The notes beneath the pieces are model-generated. The model was not told the DNA's origin. It searched no databases and worked only from the letters and a program-made list of their open reading frames with translations. A program made the translations under genes and the position numbers. Below, one piece after another: positions 8,098 through 14,989 of a stretch of 18,732 nucleotides of DNA. Source of the DNA: Baffinella frigidus (Eukaryota; Cryptophyceae; Cryptomonadales; Baffinellaceae); NCBI GenBank assembly GCA_026770585.1, contig MU646386.1, forward strand, positions 680,404 to 699,135. Reading direction: 5' to 3'. Position 1 is the stretch's first letter. The number at the start of each line of letters is the position of its first letter.

Positions 8098-8580
8098 TAC
8101 CATGAGCCTCAGAAAGGCTGACTTGGGTTCGGTGCGTGGGCGAGCGCGCGCCCATGTGGGCAGCCTCAAACACCCCAAGAGAACCACCCTGTATCCCCTC
8201 TGCACGAGCCTCTGCACTGGAAAGCTAAACGCGATCCGAAAGCACACATGCTTTCTTTGCAGTCCTTTCTACGGAAGGGCGTGTCGTTGGGCTACGTTGG
8301 GAGAATTTAAAACCTAAAGGACCTAAATGGTGTTGGGAGCTCCATGAGCCTCATAAAGACTGACGTGGGGTTCGGTGTGTCTGCGAGCGCGTTCCCAGTT
8401 GGGAACACCTCAAAGACCCCACAAAGAACTCACCCTGAACACCCTCTTCACGAGCCTCAGCACAGGATAGCTAAACGCGATCCGAAAGCAAACATTCTTT
8501 CTCTGCAGTCCTTTCTACGCAAGTGCTTGTCGTTGGCATATGTTGGGAGAAATCAAAACCTAAAGGACCTAAAGGCTCGA
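8098..8580 (+). repeat. Tandem duplication of a ~240-bp unit
   Basis: Unit 1 (about 8098-8340) and unit 2 (about 8341-8580) share CCATGAGCCTCA, GGTTCGGTG, the TCAAA...CCCA segment, CACGAGCCTC, GATAGCTAAACGCGATCCGAAAGC (interrupted), CTGCAGTCCTTTCTACG, GTTGGGAGAA and AACCTAAAGGACCTAAA. The second half of each unit is a diverged repeat A. Confidence 0.8.
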
Positions 8581-8633
8581 AGAACCTAAAGCACCTCACG
8601 GACGGATTCATAATTCATGGTTTAAAGGAGCTG

Positions 8634-8705
8634 CTGTTGTTGTTGTTGGTGGTGGTGGTGGTGGTGGTGGTGGTGGTGGTGGTGGTGGTGGTGGTGGTGG
8701 TGGTG
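8634..8705 (+). repeat. (GTT)/(GGT)n trinucleotide microsatellite
   Basis: A few TTG units followed by about 20 uninterrupted GGT units. Frames read as poly-Val on + or poly-Pro on -; no real gene. Confidence 0.95.
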
Positions 8706-8734
8706 TTTTCTGACGCTTGGATCGATTACCCTTA

Positions 8735-8990
8735 AGTTGACTGACTTCCGTACACTGGGGGAAACCTCTACACACCCACCTGTCCTTTATCTCCCCCTCA
8801 ACTTTGCTGACTTTCTTACAATGGGGCAAACCTCTACATTTGTTTGGAACATCTGAGGTATCCGTGGTTAGAGCTCCTATGAGCCTAACGATGGGATACC
8901 ATATGGGCCTTCAGCCGACTTGCTGGTCCTGGTGTGCGTGCGAGCAAGATCCTCTGGATTAAGTCAGCGCCCGATGAAGACACCCTTGAG
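8735..8990 (+). repeat. Diverged copy of the 7855-8130 segment
   Basis: The order TGACTT...GTACA, GGGGAAACC(C/T)CTACACA, GTATCCGTGG, GATGGGATACCAT repeats that seen from 7866 to 8105. A segment of several hundred bp has been duplicated around repeat A. Confidence 0.6.
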
Positions 8991-9175
8991 CCGGTTTCTG
9001 CCGCGATCCTTCTGCACCGGAGGCCTGATGTGATCCGAAAGGAAGCATGGCCTTTCTGCAGGACAGGGGGGCTTGATGTGGTACAGGGGGGCTCGATGGA
9101 AGCATGGCCTTTCTACAGAACCAGTTCCGGTGTCCGCCTATGGTGGGAGTTAAAAGAACCTAAAGGACCTAAAGC
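8960..9175 (+). repeat. Dispersed repeat A, copy with internal duplication
   Basis: GCCGGTTTCTGCCGCGATCC and GTGATCCGAAAGGAAGCATG lead into an internal duplication (GGAAGCATGGCCTTTCT twice, with GGGGGGCT(T/C)GATG between). It ends AAAGAACCTAAAGGACCTAAAG. Confidence 0.8.
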
Positions 9176-9322
9176 GCCAATGAGGATACCCTTTAGCCGG
9201 TTTCTGCTGCGATCCTCTGCACCGGGGGGGCGTGTGGTGTGATCCGAAAGGAAGAATGGCTTTTCTGCAGAACCAGTCGCAGTGTCCAGCTTTAGTGGGA
9301 GCTCGAAGAAGCCAAAGGACCT
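9173..9322 (+). repeat. Dispersed repeat A, adjacent copy
   Basis: Begins directly at the tail of the previous copy: GCCAATGAGGATACCCTTTA, GCCGGTTTCTGCTGCGATCC, GTGATCCGAAAGGAAGAATG, GCTTTAGTGGGAGCTCGAAG. Head-to-tail arrangement. Confidence 0.8.
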
Positions 9323-9500
9323 TCAGAAAGGATCACTCCCCTGCATTATGAGAGCTCCCAGGAATGGCCTCTTTAACCTGGCGCTGCCGTACCAGCTCTT
9401 GAGATTTTGGGATATCAAGTAGCCGGTCCAGCCACCACTGGGTTCAACGAACGTGCCCCGCCCCTGCGAGAGCGGTCGAGTTGAGAGACCATCGCCTACA

Positions 9501-9580
9501 AGCCTTTAGGTTCTTCGAGCTCCCAACATTGGCGGACACTGGAACTTATCCTGTAGAAAGGCCTTGCTTAGAAACGGAAA
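9501..9580 (-). repeat. Dispersed repeat A, partial minus-strand copy
   Basis: Reverse complement of the right half: CTTTAGGTTCTTCGAGCTCC then GGCGGACACTGGAACTTATC. The ORF across it continues into K-E-T-C-R-N-C-G-K codons, but I cannot support a gene. Confidence 0.75.
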
Positions 9581-9660
9581 CGGTGACTTCGAAAGAAACT
9601 TGTCGGAACTGCGGAAAAACCTTGAACGCAACCTGCTGCTTAAATAGCTCCAAAAGAGCA

Positions 9661-10410
9661 ACCCTAAGCCCTACACCACAAACCCTGAACCCTGAACCCT
9701 AAACCCTAAACCCTAAAAGCTGAACCCTGAACGGGGGCTGGCCAGTACGTTGTGACCGTGCTACTAACCCTAAACCCTAAACCCTGAACCCTATCAGGGT
9801 TGAGGTTACCCTAAACCCCAAACCTTGAAACCCTCAACCCCAAACCCTAAACCCTACACCCTACACTCTACACCCTACACCCAACACCCTACACCCTACA
9901 CCCTACAACCTACACCCTACACCCTGCACCCTAAACCCTGAACCCAAATCCATGCATCCTAACCCGTAACCCGTAACCCCTAACCCGTAACCTCTAAACC
10001 CTAAAACCTAACCCACCCTAAACCCTGAACCCTAAACCCTAAACCCTGAACCCAAAACCCTAAACCCGAAACCCTGAACCCTAAACCCTAAACCCTAAAC
10101 CCTAAACCCAAAACCCAAAACCCTACACCCTAAACCCTGAAGCCTAAACCCCGAACCCTGAACCCAAACCCCTCAACCCTAGACCCTGAACTCTGAACCC
10201 TCAACCCTTACCTTTAACCCCTAACCCCCAACCTTTGAACCCTAAACCCTCAACCCTAAACCCTAAACCCTAAACCCTAAACCCTAAACCCCAAACCCTG
10301 AACCCTGAAACCCTCAACCTAAACCCCTTAACCCTAAACCCTAAACCTCAAAACCTCAAATCCTAAACCCTAAACCCTAAAACCTAAACCATAAACCCTA
10401 ATGGCAGTCT
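9661..10410. repeat. CCCTAAA-orientation telomere-type block
   Basis: Degenerate CCCTAAA, CCCTGAA, CCCTACA and CCCCAAA heptamers over about 750 bp, opposite in orientation to 1-2080 and 11435-12315. A CCCTACA-uniform run lies around 9845-9930. One non-telomeric island lies at 9731-9768. Confidence 0.9.
9731..9768 (+). other. Conserved island inside telomere-type block, copy 1
   Basis: Reads GGGGCTGGCCAGTACGTTGT then GACCGTGCTACTAACCC. The reverse complement of 11679-11716 is closely similar (GCTGACCAGTGCGTTCTGAT then CGTGCTGCTAACCCC). It ends in TACTAAC, identical to the yeast branch-point consensus. Confidence 0.7.
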
Positions 10411-10491
10411 TAACCCCCAGAAGAACAAACAACTTTTTAGACTCCCGCCTGTAGCGCACCACGAGTGGGAGTATTTCTCAACTCCTCCGTT

Positions 10492-10712
10492 ACTCTTGAG
10501 TCACGTAAATGTCTTTTTTGTTGAGACGTTCCACACACTCGACTTTAGCCTCGGTGAAAAAAGCAGGCGGCATCGTATGAATCTATCGCACCCTCACCTG
10601 CAAAATCGAATAAATTTAAGCATTTTCTGATTAGTAGTAAGACCCGCTTGTCTAGTAATTTCCGTTGCCAGAAACGACTAAATTCAATCGGTTCCGGAGA
10701 TGAAGTTGTCGT
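10492..10712 (+). repeat. Dispersed repeat B, copy 2
   Basis: Same blocks and order as 6940-7150 in the same orientation. It ends in GGTTCCGGAGATGAAGTTG, matching GGTTTTGGAGATTAAACTG of copy 1, and is followed at once by foldback element copy 3. Confidence 0.7.
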
Positions 10713-10730
10713 CTGATCCGGGCTTGTGTG

Positions 10731-10850
10731 CAGGGGTACCTCGCTCATCAGAAAGTGCCCCCATCGCTCGGAACACGATAGGGCATTAGGCATAGGCGTA
10801 CTGTAGGCTCCTATGAGGAGGCGCTGTTTTATGAGTGAGGTACCCCTGTA
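10731..10850 (+). mobile_element. Foldback (MITE-like) element, copy 3
   Basis: Left end CAGGGGTACCTCGCTCATCA, right end ATGAGTGAGGTACCCCTGTA, with the GAGGAGGCG box before the right end. The left TA is replaced by TG. It has the same length and orientation as copies 1 and 4. Confidence 0.85.
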
Positions 10851-10920
10851 TTGTTCGGCGATGCTGACCTCCCCCCCTATGGGTAAGCAGTGGAGGCTGC
10901 TGCTCACCCTTCCCTGTCCA

Positions 10921-10962
10921 TTCTCGCTCTCTCTCGCTCTCGCTCTCTCCCGCGCTCTTTCT

Positions 10963-11028
<66 letters not shown>

Positions 11029-11040
11029 TGCGCGCGCGCG
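10921..11040. repeat. (CT)n microsatellite with CG-dinucleotide end
   Basis: CTCTCT runs interrupted by CGCTCT and TCCT, ending in TTGCGCGCGCGCGCTC. The Ser/Leu-rich and Arg/Glu-rich ORFs here are artefacts. Confidence 0.9.
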
Positions 11041-11044
11041 CTCA

Positions 11045-11376
11045 TTCTCTCTCTTCTGGAAAGCAATAGAGTCTACTGCTCACCCTTCCCCATCCGTTGC
11101 GATCTGAACCCTGTTCAGTCAACTCACGAATGTTCCTATCGACGTGCCTACCCACTGGGTGGACTAAGAATCTTCCATGCCCCCCAGATTCTGGGGGTCA
11201 CGTGACCAAATCTGCACCAGAGAAGGCCTTAAAGCCAATTGCCTTCGGGCAAGTTGACTTTTGAAAAGAGGCCTGTAGTCCACCGAGTGGTTGTGCCTAG
11301 AGTGCTCTGCACCTATCGCCGAAGCCCTGCGTTGATCCCGTCCTTGACTGCTGCCCCGAGGCAGGCCCGTCCTAGA
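11045..11376. other. No gene recognised
   Basis: Mixed-composition sequence between the CT microsatellite and a probable minus-strand stop codon at 11377-11379. It could hold the 3' untranslated region of the terminal exon there. Confidence 0.45.
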
Positions 11377-11434
11377 CTACTTGTATTCGCGTTCGTCGAT
11401 CGGGCACATGAAGAGACAGGGAATGGCGAAAATC
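11377..11434 (-). CDS. Probable terminal exon of an unidentified minus-strand gene
   Basis: The minus strand crosses telomere-type repeat to a good acceptor (AAACCCAG, AG at 11436-11435). It then reads G|ATT..., giving I-F-A-I-P-C-L-F-M-C-P-I-D-E-R-E-Y-K and TAG at 11379-11377. The short hydrophobic stretch with two Cys and the charged C-terminus look protein-like rather than random, and the layout repeats that of the PLAC8-like gene. Upstream exons would have to lie in or beyond 11435-12315; I could not assemble them. The product is unknown, and 18 codons alone cannot prove a gene. Confidence 0.4.
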
Positions 11435-11467
11435 CTGGGTTTGGGGTTCAGGGTTTGGGGTTTAGGG

Positions 11468-11544
11468 TTTTGGGTTTTGGGTTTTGGGTTTTGGGTTTTG
11501 GGTTTTGGGTTTTGGGTTTTGGGTTTTGGGTTTTGGGTTTTGGG
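11468..11544 (+). repeat. Eleven perfect TTTTGGG heptamers
   Basis: A homogeneous variant array inside the telomere-type block, flanked by TTTAGGG on the left and TTTCGGG, TCTAGGG on the right. It encodes a spurious G-F-W-V-L repeat. Confidence 0.95.
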
Positions 11545-11678
11545 TTTCGGGTCTAGGGTTTCGGGTTTCGGGTTTAGGGTTTAGGGTTTAGGGTTGAGGG
11601 TTAAGGGTTTGGGGCTCAGGGCTTAGGGTTTAGGGTAAATGGTGTAGGGTGTAGGGTGCAGGGTGTAGGGGTTGGGGT

Positions 11679-11716
11679 TAGCAGCACGATCAGAACGCAC
11701 TGGTCAGCACACATTA
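11679..11716 (-). other. Conserved island inside telomere-type block, copy 2
   Basis: The reverse complement matches the island at 9731-9768 in order and spacing. Both lie in the same orientation relative to the C-rich repeat strand. Confidence 0.7.
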
Positions 11717-12314
11717 AGGGTTCAGGATTTAGAATTTGGGGTTCAGGGTTTAGAGTTTAGTTATTAGGGATGAGGGTTTGGGGGTCATTCCGTCGAGAAG
11801 GCCCTAACGAGATCAAATCATGTTTATTGTTTGAGAGCACATGGCACGACCGCGAAAAACTCAAGCTCCTCCAAAGAGGATTCATGGTTACGTGATTGGG
11901 GTTTAAGGTTTAGGGTTTAGGGTGTAGAGTGTAGGATTTAGGGTTTAGGGTTCAGTGTTCAGGGTTTAGGGTTCAATTTTTGGGTTGAGGGTTGAGGGTT
12001 TATGGTTTAGGATTTATGGGTTATGGTTTGGGGTTCAAGATTTATGATTGAGAGTTTGGGGTTTGGGTTTTAGGGTTTCGGGTTGCAGGTTTTGGGTGTA
12101 GTGTTTCGGGCGTAGGGTTTAGGTGTCGGGTTTTATTGTATATGGTTCAGGGTGTAAGGTTCATGGTTTACTTGTTGGGGTTTAGGGTTTGTAATTTGGG
12201 GTTTAGGGTGTGGGGTTTGGGGTTTGGGGTTTAAAGTGTTGGGTTGAGGGTTTAGGGTTTAGGGTCACCGTGAAGATTTGGGGTTGGGGTTTATGGTTTA
12301 GGGTTTAGGGTGAA

Positions 12315-12440
12315 GGGTTGCCCTCGACCCTCAACCCAAACCCATACCCAAAACCCTAAACCCTAGATCCCAAACCCTAAAGGGTTTAGCACCCCACATT
12401 ACTTCAATCACCCTAAACCCTGAAGAGGGTCAGAGTTTCT
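12315..12440. repeat. Orientation switch TTTAGGG to CCCTAAA
   Basis: The G-rich array ends at GGGTTG (12315-12320), followed within 11 nt by CAACCC (12332-12337) and CCCTAAA-type repeat to about 12440. The two arrays meet head to head and could fold back on each other. Confidence 0.8.
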
Positions 12441-12449
12441 GGTTTCTCC

Positions 12450-13080
12450 CAAACATGAAGACGGCAAGACAGCCCCTATCGAGAGCAGAAACCTTTTAAC
12501 GGCTCACCTCACCCTATAGGGCTACGCGGGAGAGCTACATGTCATTTTACGCCCTGCGTCCATCTATTATTTTCCCTTGAAATCCGCAAAAGTTGCCGGA
12601 AATGCCCACAAATAATTGACTTTGACGGAAAAGTAACCGCCAGGATTGCTTTCCGGTTGCCAGGATAACGCAACTAGTCCTCCCCCGCAGGGGTTTACCT
12701 CATCCCTGAAGAGGTTTACCGAATCCTTAAATGTGGTTAGGGTTTCAGGTTTCACCCGAACATGAAGACGGCAAGACATTCCAGCCCGCCATGATCGATT
12801 TCGGCTGAAATGAGACCAAATAGAGTGGGAAAGATCTAGAACCTGAGGATGGCTTGGTTCAAGGTGGCACCCTACAGCCTCAAGGGAGGGTTTACCCGAA
12901 CATGACACCGGCAAGACAGTCCCCGACCATCGATTCGGTTTTACCCTCAACCTTGAAGGGGCTTAGCACCCCAAACCCTAAAGGGGTTCAGCGCCCTAAA
13001 CTCTAAAGGTGTTGAGCATCCCAAACCCTAAAGGGGTGTAGCACCCGAACGCGAAGACGGCCAGACAGCCCCCCCCCCAC
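12450..13080 (+). repeat. Two interspersed short repeat motifs
   Basis: Motif 1: ACCCGAACATGAAGACGGCA then AGACAG, four copies at about 12449, 12747, 12891 and 13044, three of them followed 10-25 nt later by a CGATT-type box. Motif 2: about 25-bp units CCCTAAAGGGGTTCAGCACC, four in tandem from about 12943 to 13047. A 127-codon minus-strand frame (12567-12950) crosses motif 1 and is not recognised. Confidence 0.75.
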
Positions 13081-13099
13081 GATTTCGGCCCGCAGAACT

Positions 13100-13350
13100 T
13101 CTCCGGCTGTGCGAGGTAATTTTCAGGATACTTTTTCAGGACGACTTCATATTTTGCAGGATAACTTCTCTTGTGTCAAGGCATTTCCCACATCACAGAC
13201 ATGGTGCGATCCTGGGCGTAGGCTCTGTCGCGGTGTATTTCGTCTCAACAATTTTGGGAGTTCGGTTTTTTCCCCGCTCCAAAGTTCACGGATTTGAAAC
13301 AACGCCGAGATTGTCAACACAAGGATAGTCAGCTAACTGGACTGAGGGCA
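13100..13350. other. No gene recognised
   Basis: A 62-codon + frame beginning at a GTG shows no motif. TTTTCAGGA-like words recur around 13130-13170. Confidence 0.4.
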
Positions 13351-13353
13351 GCG

Positions 13354-13422
13354 CTTCAGGTTGTGCGCTGGAGGAGTATGCTGCTGCGCACAACCTGAAG
13401 GAGAAAACCCCTGAAGGGGTTT
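13354..13422. repeat. Two adjacent hairpins
   Basis: Hairpin 1: a 15-bp perfect stem CTTCAGGTTGTGCGC / GCGCACAACCTGAAG (13354-13368, 13386-13400), 17-nt loop. Hairpin 2: AAACCCCT, GA, AGGGGTTT (13405-13422), followed by TTTAGGG-like sequence. The role is unknown. Confidence 0.85.
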
Positions 13423-13542
13423 AGGGTGGAGGAGACTGCTCCAGCACTGTCTGGTGCGGCGCGCGGACGCCCTCTAGCTACTGGGTAGGGCACTCTGAGA
13501 GTCCAGGTTTTTGGGTTGTTTGTGATGAGGCGACGCGCGTCC

Positions 13543-13672
13543 TTTAGGTCCTTTAGGTTCTTCGAGCTCCCATCTTAGGCGGACACTGGAACTGATTCTG
13601 CACAATGGCCCTGCTTCCCTCAGGATCGCATCAAGCCAGCCGGGGCTGGTGCAGAGGATCGCAGCGAAAATC
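13543..13672 (-). repeat. Dispersed repeat A, minus-strand copy
   Basis: Reverse complement of the full form: CCTTTAGGTCCTTTAGGTTC (tail), TTCGAGCTCCCAT, GCGGACACTGGAACTGATTC, CAGGATCGCATCAAGCC, GTGCAGAGGATCGCAGCGAA. It may interrupt the downstream part of the gene whose first exon is at 13843-14019. Confidence 0.8.
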
Positions 13673-13842
13673 GGCCAAAGAGAAGTGCGCTCGTGGGGCA
13701 TATGAGACAAAGAGGTTCATGAGGCGCCCAGGAGGAGCACGCGTGCCCCTCGGAAACAGAGAACGAGAGATGGGTGGATTGGTCGCACAACGTTAGCCGC
13801 GCTGAGTCTAACCAGCACCCTCGCAGGAGTAGGGGGACTCAC

Positions 13843-14019
13843 CGCCGCAGCCCTTTGGATCGGTTGGAAGAGCATAGGTGGCGGGCTGTACGGCTGCGGG
13901 GCGACGTACTGATTCTGCATCGGGTCCTGGGGTGCGGTGGGCATCGGGGGTTGGGGCGCGGCGTCGTTCTGAGCGTACACCCCGGGGACTGCCGGGTCAA
14001 CATCTCGAACGAGTCCCAT
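13843..14019 (-). CDS. Probable first exon of a Pro/Gln-rich protein, partial
   Basis: A true ATG at 14019-14017 opens 59 codons up to a near-consensus donor, GCG|GTGAGT (intron from 13842). The frame is rich in Pro, Gln, Ala and Met (A-P-Q-P-P-M-P-T-A-P-Q, Q-N-Q-Y-V-A-P-Q-P-Y-S-P-P-P) with GC-biased third positions. Compared with the Arg-rich overlapping frame, this is the frame I judge coding. No domain is recognised; such tails are usually disordered. The next exon was not found: 13543-13672 is a dispersed repeat. A perfect 24-bp palindrome lies about 70 bp upstream of the ATG. The gene may be broken or may continue leftward beyond what I can see. Confidence 0.45.
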
Positions 14020-14090
14020 TTGTGTGGAGATGGACGAGGAATATTTTGGTCAGGTTCGATATTTTGGTTAAGGTTTGACCAGTTTGGCAC

Positions 14091-14114
14091 GAAAAATATT
14101 CCGGAATATTTTTC
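14091..14114. promoter_or_regulatory. 24-bp perfect palindrome upstream of the 14019 ATG
   Basis: Two 12-bp halves, GAAAAATATTCC and GGAATATTTTTC, meet with no spacer. It is AT-rich, and GATATTTTGG-type words occur nearby (14040-14070). The position fits a dimeric transcription-factor site for the exon at 13843-14019, but chance or a repeat origin cannot be excluded. Confidence 0.4.
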
Positions 14115-14349
14115 TTCGTATACGTTGTATACTTGGTGATATACGACTCTGGGTAGGTCCCTCGAGATTATCTTCTCTCTCGTGTGACCTCCCCGGAGCC
14201 CACCTCTCACCACCCTAGTATATGAACCTTTCAGGCTAAAAGTCTGTACCAGGTCCCGGACGCGACCAGGTTTCGAGGACAGGTGTGGTCCGTGACCAGG
14301 TCCCAACGCCAGTTCCAGGAGGGTATTTGAGCCGCCTGGGAGGGATAGT

Positions 14350-14360
14350 GGTTCGATTCC
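14350..14360 (+). other. Pol III B-box match
   Basis: GGTTCGATTCC fits the B-box consensus exactly. The flanking bases do not form a T-stem, and no convincing A-box or cloverleaf is present, so this may be a worn SINE/tRNA relic. Confidence 0.3.
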
Positions 14361-14451
14361 CCCACCCATAAGATGACACAACCACTCCAGGCTGGAAGAG
14401 GGATTAATTTGAATGTGGGGTTGTTAAATTTGGTACCAGTCACGGGCATGC

Positions 14452-14493
14452 TTGGTCCCGTTGCTCAAGTTATAACTTGAGCAACGTGACCAA
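14452..14493. repeat. 42-bp palindrome, one mismatch, no spacer
   Basis: The central 28 bp (14459-14486) are a perfect palindrome of halves CGTTGCTCAAGTTA and TAACTTGAGCAACG. The outer TTGGTC / GACCAA extend it with a single mismatch. It could extrude as a cruciform. Confidence 0.95.
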
Positions 14494-14501
14494 TCGCCCC
14501 A

Positions 14502-14793
14502 AAAATGTGTAGTAATCTTTTTACACAGTTGCGTGAAAATTACTACACATGTTTAGTAATATTTTTACACAGTTGTGTGAAAATTACTACACATTTTTTT
14601 CTCTTCACTTGTAAAAGAATGACTGTTTTAAAATAGTCACATTTCTAGCCTTGAGTGGAAAACGGCGCATTTTCGTTAGATTTCCGCCCGATCCGACCCT
14701 GAAAAAATCCAAGCCAACCCGAATTCTAGAATGAGATTTAGGACGAAACACATGAAAATTACTACACAGTAACATATGAAAATTACCACACAC
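14502..14793. mobile_element. AT-rich nested inverted-repeat element (MITE-like)
   Basis: Starts with TGTGTAGTAAT and ends with its near complement ATTACCACACA. Two tandem ~44-bp units at the left, each TGTGTAGTAAT...TTTTTACACAGTTG...GTGAAAATTACTACACA, are themselves foldbacks. GAAAATTACTACACA recurs near 14752, and a one-base variant near 14776. No coding capacity; about 290 bp. Confidence 0.65.
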
Positions 14794-14917
14794 TGCCTGC
14801 CTTGTAACGCTCCCCGGGGTTTAAAAAAGGTGACTGATGCACCTTGCATTCATATGCAAAAAAGGCCAAAAAGAAGCCCTCGTCGAAAAAGTAGATAGCT
14901 TGACCAAACAGATCGTC

Positions 14918-14987
14918 ACCCACGGCAAGGCTCGAACTCTGAATCTCCAGCTTACAGGCTGCCTTCTTTATCCGGTATCCCAAGGGT
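14918..14987 (-). tRNA. tRNA-like sequence, degenerate
   Basis: The minus strand has an A-box-like TGGGATACCGG, a possible anticodon region with CTGTAA (GTA, tyrosine-type), and a B-box-like AGTTCGAGCC. ACCCTTG can pair with CGTGGGT (6 of 7) as an acceptor stem. The T- and D-stems are poor. Probably a tRNA pseudogene or tRNA-derived SINE head rather than a working gene. Confidence 0.35.
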
Positions 14988-14989
14988 GC

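Larger units (their letters stand above)
11435..12315. repeat. TTTAGGG-orientation telomere-type block
   Basis: Degenerate TTTAGGG heptamers, G-rich strand on +. Non-telomeric islands lie at 11679-11720 and 11785-11895; the latter reads L-E-E-L-E-F-F-A-V-V-P-C-A-L-K-Q-stop on the minus strand, possibly another exon end, without a clear acceptor. Confidence 0.9.

Noticed and set aside
8523-8829. Poly-Val / poly-Pro ORFs
   Set aside because: Translation of the (GGT)n microsatellite.
10545-11066. 173-codon minus-strand ORF
   Set aside because: Made of CT microsatellite (Arg/Glu run), foldback element (M-S-E-V-P-L-H) and repeat B; no gene.
11239-11584. ORFs with repeated G-F-W-V-L
   Set aside because: Translation of the TTTTGGG heptamer array; low-complexity artefact.
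12567-12950. 127-codon minus-strand ORF
   Set aside because: The frame is open but crosses two copies of a repeated non-coding motif. The C-terminal part looks mildly protein-like, not enough to call.
13839-14381. 180-codon minus-strand ORF overlapping the Pro/Gln-rich exon
   Set aside because: Its second half is the Arg/Pro/Ser-rich out-of-frame reading of the exon at 13843-14019, which has the better codon pattern and a donor.
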